Source: a virus. Taken from it: a stretch of 44,193 nt of DNA. A program made the translations under genes and the position numbers. Shown piece after piece: positions 41,355 to 44,193 of the stretch. The DNA lies in the IMG/VR virus record IMGVR_UViG_3300031507_000014, positions 1-44,193 of that record; one strand, 5' to 3'. The number at the start of each line of letters is the position of its first letter. Position 1 is the first letter of the stretch. The notes beneath the pieces were generated by a model, which was given only the letters and a program-made list of their open reading frames with translations, did not search any database and was not told the DNA's origin.

Positions 41355-41475
41355 TTGGGACCATTGGTGGTTGGCGTTCGGCGGACATTTGGGCTGCGGC
41401 CATGAGGATCATTGGGTCGTCGGGCTTTGGGCGGGAGGCCTGAGATGGGATTGAGGAGAAGGGTACTACTGGCAT
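41326..41475 (-). CDS. Small late peptide (49 aa)
   Basis: ATG 41475 lies next to the previous stop, and the frame ends at 41326-41328, inside the portal start (29-base overlap). The product is Pro, Met and Ser rich with no strong secondary structure. It fills a gap of about 120 bases between genes. It is probably real because of the neat junctions, although such a short, low-complexity reading cannot be certain. No function is apparent. Confidence 0.45.
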   Translation of the reverse strand: MPVVPFSSIPSQASRPKPDDPMILMAAAQMSAERQPPMVPSANTTHAKS

Positions 41476-41476
41476 G

Positions 41477-41746
41477 TCATTGGCCTACAAGGGTTTTCTG
41501 CCCACTTTCACCACTAGGCACCGCTGAGGAGCCGATGAAGCTTGGCTGTGCGGATTGACCGCCTCCGGGTTTGCCTGTTGGACCTTGGGCAGGTGCAGCA
41601 GAAGCGGCTGGGGGTGGAGCAGGTGCTTGCGGAGTTGGGGCAGAAGGAGCAGCGGAAGCAGAAGAACCACTACCGATTGCGGCAGAGGCACCAGCGCCCG
41701 CGAGACCGGCGAGGGCAAGACCTGTGAGGGTTACGGGGTCAACCAT
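41477..41746 (-). CDS. Small Ala/Pro/Gly-rich protein (89 aa)
   Basis: It begins with a hydrophobic Gly/Ala helix (TLTGLALAGLAGAGASAAIG), then has a long Pro/Ala-rich, probably disordered region, and ends SGESGQKTLVGQ. Similar proteins stand between terminase and portal in related phages, without known function. The start overlaps the terminase stop by one base. A membrane-active or virion-associated role is possible. Confidence 0.65.
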   Translation of the reverse strand: MVDPVTLTGLALAGLAGAGASAAIGSGSSASAAPSAPTPQAPAPPPAASAAPAQGPTGKPGGGQSAQPSFIGSSAVPSGESGQKTLVGQ

Positions 41747-43284
41747 TATGCACTCATCCTTTCGTTTGAATAGGGGTTGTATTCATGTTCAGCACCAGCG
41801 GGTTTGGCGACTGCACCAGCGAACTCCCAGCCTGCGTCGATGGATTTGGCAAGGGGTCCGCCAAAGGTGAGGCATAGGGCATCGAGATCGTCGAGGATTA
41901 GGTTGGGGTTGTCTTCCATTAGGTCTTCTTTGGAGACCAGTTGGATGGCGTCTTGTTTGTTAAAGGTGTAGCGAATGGCGAGCATTGCGATGCGGAGTTC
42001 GGGGTCGTTGGGGAGGATACCGGTCTTGAGCCAGGCTCGGCAAGCGCCGGCCATTGCGGAACGCATGTTGGCGTACTTTTCGCCGGAGTTGTCATTGGCA
42101 ATGCCGGTGATTGAGTCCTTGGCGCCGAATTGAACTTCGGTGATGAACATCCGTTGTTGGCGACAGTTGTCGACTACGCCACCACCAACGCCACCGCCGT
42201 CGATGAAGATACCATCTGGGTGCCATTCGTAGGCTGCGTCGTGGATACGGTTGGCTAGTTCGACAGTATTAATTCCATTATAGCGTCGCCTCTGGATTGA
42301 CCGGGCGTCACGTCCCTTGCGTGGAAATATAACACTATTGTTCTGTCCAAAACGCGCAACATCCACCCCGAGTGCCAATGGCGTGAACGCATCCACAAAT
42401 ACTTCCCGATCGGAGGACATAGCCGCGTCGATATCAGCGGCGCTAAAGAACTCCATCTCACCAACACGCGGAAACTGACCAAGCACACGAATTCGAACGA
42501 AGTCGGAGTCCAAGCCATAGGCTTTGATCCACTTGTCGAATCGAGGCTTGTTGGTGACTTTGACGGAACGGGAATCGATCTGGCGAGTGTGCCAGAATTC
42601 ATGATGTCGACCTCCTTCGAAGCATTCTTTGAATCTACCGGAGTTGCGGGTTGGGTTGCCGAATACGAGCCAGAGGATTTCGGTGTTGTCATCGGTGAGT
42701 GCGCCTTCTGCGGTTTCCCAGATTACGTCACTGATTTCGCTGGCCTCGTCGAAGATGAGGAGGATGCGTTTGCCTTGGTTGTGGAGACCAGCGAAGGCTG
42801 CTGGGTTCTTCTCGGACCACGGGATCATATCTATCCGCCACGTGCGTTCCCGATCCGGGTCTTTGGAGAAGAGGGCCGTTGCGGTGAGTTGGAAGTGGTC
42901 GCGTGTGAACCAAGAAAGGTTGAACCACTTGCCGAGTTCCGCCCAAGTCTTGGTCTTGAGTTGGGTTTCGGTGTTGGCTGTGATGACACCGCGACAGTCG
43001 GGAAATGTACAGAATGCCCAGAGGATGATCCAGGCGACGGTAGCGGACTTGCCAATGCCGTGCCCGGAGGCGGTGGCAATTTGGATAGCTTCCGATGGGT
43101 TGAGAAGGCCACTGCGGATGAGCTCCATGAGGTCGCGGGACCAGTCGTCTGGGCCTTCGAAGCGTTCTAAGACAGTGCCGGATTGGCCCCAGGGGTAAGC
43201 ACCGAGGGTGAAGGCGAGGGGATCGCCAGAGACGGAAGCGAGCCAGTCGTGGAGTCCGTCGGATGAGAGGCCGCTTTCATTCAT
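41746..43284 (-). CDS. terL: Terminase large subunit (512 aa)
   Basis: Walker A is SGHGIGKS near residue 73-80, Walker B RILLIFDEAS near 172-181, and the coupling motif LVFGNPT near 208. The RuvC-like nuclease has ALGVDVARFG near 303 (first Asp) and GIFIDGGGVGGGVVD near 353, with DDLDALCLTF near the end. It drives ATP-dependent DNA packaging and cuts concatemers. Length and motif order are normal. Which DNA end type it makes cannot be read with confidence. It overlaps the previous gene by 8 bases. Confidence 0.94.
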   Translation of the reverse strand: MNESGLSSDGLHDWLASVSGDPLAFTLGAYPWGQSGTVLERFEGPDDWSRDLMELIRSGLLNPSEAIQIATASGHGIGKSATVAWIILWAFCTFPDCRGVITANTETQLKTKTWAELGKWFNLSWFTRDHFQLTATALFSKDPDRERTWRIDMIPWSEKNPAAFAGLHNQGKRILLIFDEASEISDVIWETAEGALTDDNTEILWLVFGNPTRNSGRFKECFEGGRHHEFWHTRQIDSRSVKVTNKPRFDKWIKAYGLDSDFVRIRVLGQFPRVGEMEFFSAADIDAAMSSDREVFVDAFTPLALGVDVARFGQNNSVIFPRKGRDARSIQRRRYNGINTVELANRIHDAAYEWHPDGIFIDGGGVGGGVVDNCRQQRMFITEVQFGAKDSITGIANDNSGEKYANMRSAMAGACRAWLKTGILPNDPELRIAMLAIRYTFNKQDAIQLVSKEDLMEDNPNLILDDLDALCLTFGGPLAKSIDAGWEFAGAVAKPAGAEHEYNPYSNERMSA

Positions 43285-43501
43285 CTACACAGACTCGATG
43301 AGATAGTAGTGAACATGCGCCTATTAGCATTCCACCATTTTCACAGCGACTAAAACCAGTACCAATAGTGCCTTCGTTTGTGACGTAGGCAATACCAACC
43401 CCAACCATAGTTCCAGCTTTTGCCATTTCTAATGCTTGTTCTAGACGATAGATAACATCTTCTTGGGCCTCATTAGTTTTGGTTATTAGCTTTAATGGCA
43501 T
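43277..43501 (-). CDS. Unknown small protein next to terminase (74 aa)
   Basis: The sequence has a charged helical first half (EAQEDVIYRLEQALEMAKAG) and a second half with strands VGVGIAYVTNEGTIG and FSRCENGGMLIGACSLL. I have the impression of a conserved phage protein found beside replication or terminase genes, but cannot name a family. It overlaps the terminase start by 8 bases, and so is probably translated together with it. Confidence 0.6.
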   Translation of the reverse strand: MPLKLITKTNEAQEDVIYRLEQALEMAKAGTMVGVGIAYVTNEGTIGTGFSRCENGGMLIGACSLLSHRVCVDE

Positions 43502-43620
43502 TGGCTAGCCTCGCTTAGGAGTCGGCCAGCGGCGCAGAGATTGTTCCGTTCAAGACAACCACGCAGCCTGCTGGCCTTCCCTAGGCCCTTGGCGCGCAGA
43601 CTCACCGAGGACTTAGCCAT
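43492..43620 (-). CDS. Tiny basic peptide (42 aa)
   Basis: ATG 43620 lies inside the end of the small terminase gene (8-base overlap) and the stop at 43492-43494 overlaps the next start. The product is basic with three Cys and no family signature. It exactly fills an otherwise empty stretch, like the other tiny overlapping genes here. It may still be chance. Confidence 0.4.
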   Translation of the reverse strand: MAKSSVSLRAKGLGKASRLRGCLERNNLCAAGRLLSEASQCH

Positions 43621-44193
43621 TCTTGCTCTCTAATAGTTGGGGCTCGGCGTCGATTACCTGGGCTCGGGAAGCATCACGGAGTTGACGAGCACGTTCGAGA
43701 TTCTTGGCGAAGTCTACGTTGATGTTGGTTACGGTGGATTTCTTGACTAGGCCAGTTCGATCTGCTGTGTCAGCAAAGACACGCAGCGCACGATCCATGG
43801 GAATGAGTTCACCTTCTTCATCAGCTTTGTCAAAGTGCTCAGCAATGGTGCGGAGGGCCTTGACGTTGACTTCGTTGGCAAGGGCATAGCGTTCGGCCTC
43901 GGCATCGATGTAGGCCTCGTCGACGTCCTTGCGGTATTTGGCGACGAGGTCCATGAAGGATGGGTCGGAGTGGAGGATATAGACTCGGGCGATTGAATAG
44001 CCGGTTTGCTCGGCAGCGAGCTTAGGCCGCACACCCATGGCGATGAGACGAGCTAGGCGATGGTGAGGATCACGGAATCGTTGAGGCCCAAGAGGAGTAG
44101 TACGCTTCTCACGTAGGCAAGCAAGATCATCCACCGTCAGCGAGCGGATGGGGCCAAGTTCAAGTTTAACTCGCGGGAGACGGCCGCGGGTGA
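43613..44193 (-). CDS. terS: Terminase small subunit, runs off the right edge
   Basis: The frame is open to the window edge, with a GTG at 44134 as the only internal start of note. The upstream codons (LPRVKLELGPIRSLTV) read like real protein, so the gene probably begins beyond the window. FRDPHHRLARLIAMGVRPKLAAEQTG and YSIARVYILHSDPSF give a helix-turn-helix as in small terminases, followed by a long charged helix and a Glu/Asp-rich middle. It recognises the packaging site and loads TerL. It leads the late operon. Confidence 0.8.
   Translation of the reverse strand, partial: TRGRLPRVKLELGPIRSLTVDDLACLREKRTTPLGPQRFRDPHHRLARLIAMGVRPKLAAEQTGYSIARVYILHSDPSFMDLVAKYRKDVDEAYIDAEAERYALANEVNVKALRTIAEHFDKADEEGELIPMDRALRVFADTADRTGLVKKSTVTNINVDFAKNLERARQLRDASRAQVIDAEPQLLESKNG

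Noticed and set aside
42589-43198. Two plus-strand frames of about 190 residues inside the terminase gene
   Set aside because: Both are antisense to conserved terminase motifs and lack start signals.
1-44193. tRNA genes
   Set aside because: Gaps between genes are too short to hold one, and no cloverleaf with a GTTC-type loop was noticed in them.

Overview
The window reads as most or all of the genome of a short-tailed, tailed-phage-type virus (podovirus layout) infecting a Gram-negative host. The evidence is a portal of the head-tail connector type, T7-like adaptor, nozzle and internal-virion (ejection) proteins, and head genes resembling those of Bordetella phage BPP-1 (major capsid, Bbp16-like cement protein, Bbp19-like protein). 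Sec and Tat signal peptides and a GH108-type endolysin fit a Gram-negative host. An alphaproteobacterial host is my guess only. I see no integrase, phage RNA polymerase, tRNA, CRISPR array or insertion sequence, so a virulent phage that uses host RNA polymerase is the simplest reading.

There are two convergent transcription blocks meeting near 13,440-13,500. The left block (24-13,436, plus strand) is early/replication. It opens with about 11 very small genes, several with zinc-ligand cysteine patterns and one with a twin-arginine leader. Next come a UvrD-like helicase (2770), a run of small unknowns, a RecB/Cas4-type nuclease with a probable Fe-S cluster (5494) and a Sak4-like ATPase (7124). 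After these are a tiny protein ending like bacterial SSB (8005), a likely ssDNA-binding protein (8219), an Acb2/Tad1-like anti-defence protein (8687) and a DUF3310 gene with an HTH frame nested inside it (8993/9045). The block ends with a UDG-exonuclease fusion (9699), a family A polymerase (10799) and a DUF3987-like helicase (12195).

The right block (44,193 down to 13,502, minus strand) is packaging, head, tail and lysis. In transcription order it encodes small terminase, two small genes, large terminase, portal, Bbp19-like protein, scaffold, capsid and cement protein. Then comes an unusual string of proteins with Sec signal peptides, including a beta-helix tailspike and a glycine-rich fibre. 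These are followed by small virion genes, adaptor, nozzle, three small-to-mid ejection proteins, a 1972-residue ejection/polyvalent protein, endolysin, holin candidates, a secreted protein, a papain-like enzyme and two membrane proteins.

Genes are packed with 1-20 base overlaps, most often ATGA (start inside the previous stop), so translational coupling is probably the rule. Intergenic space is nearly absent. The exceptions are a terminator-like hairpin after the Acb2-like gene (8946-8972), a stem just ahead of the capsid gene (38562-38632) and the convergent junction.

The most striking points are: an exonuclease active site divided between two adjacent genes, the first fused to a uracil-DNA glycosylase; a 61-residue protein carrying an SSB-like tip; a C-terminal tail ending KRRI shared by otherwise unrelated small proteins; seven Sec-signal proteins in a phage late region; and a probable cyclic-nucleotide sponge. 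All assignments come from reading sequence and memory of families; no search was run.
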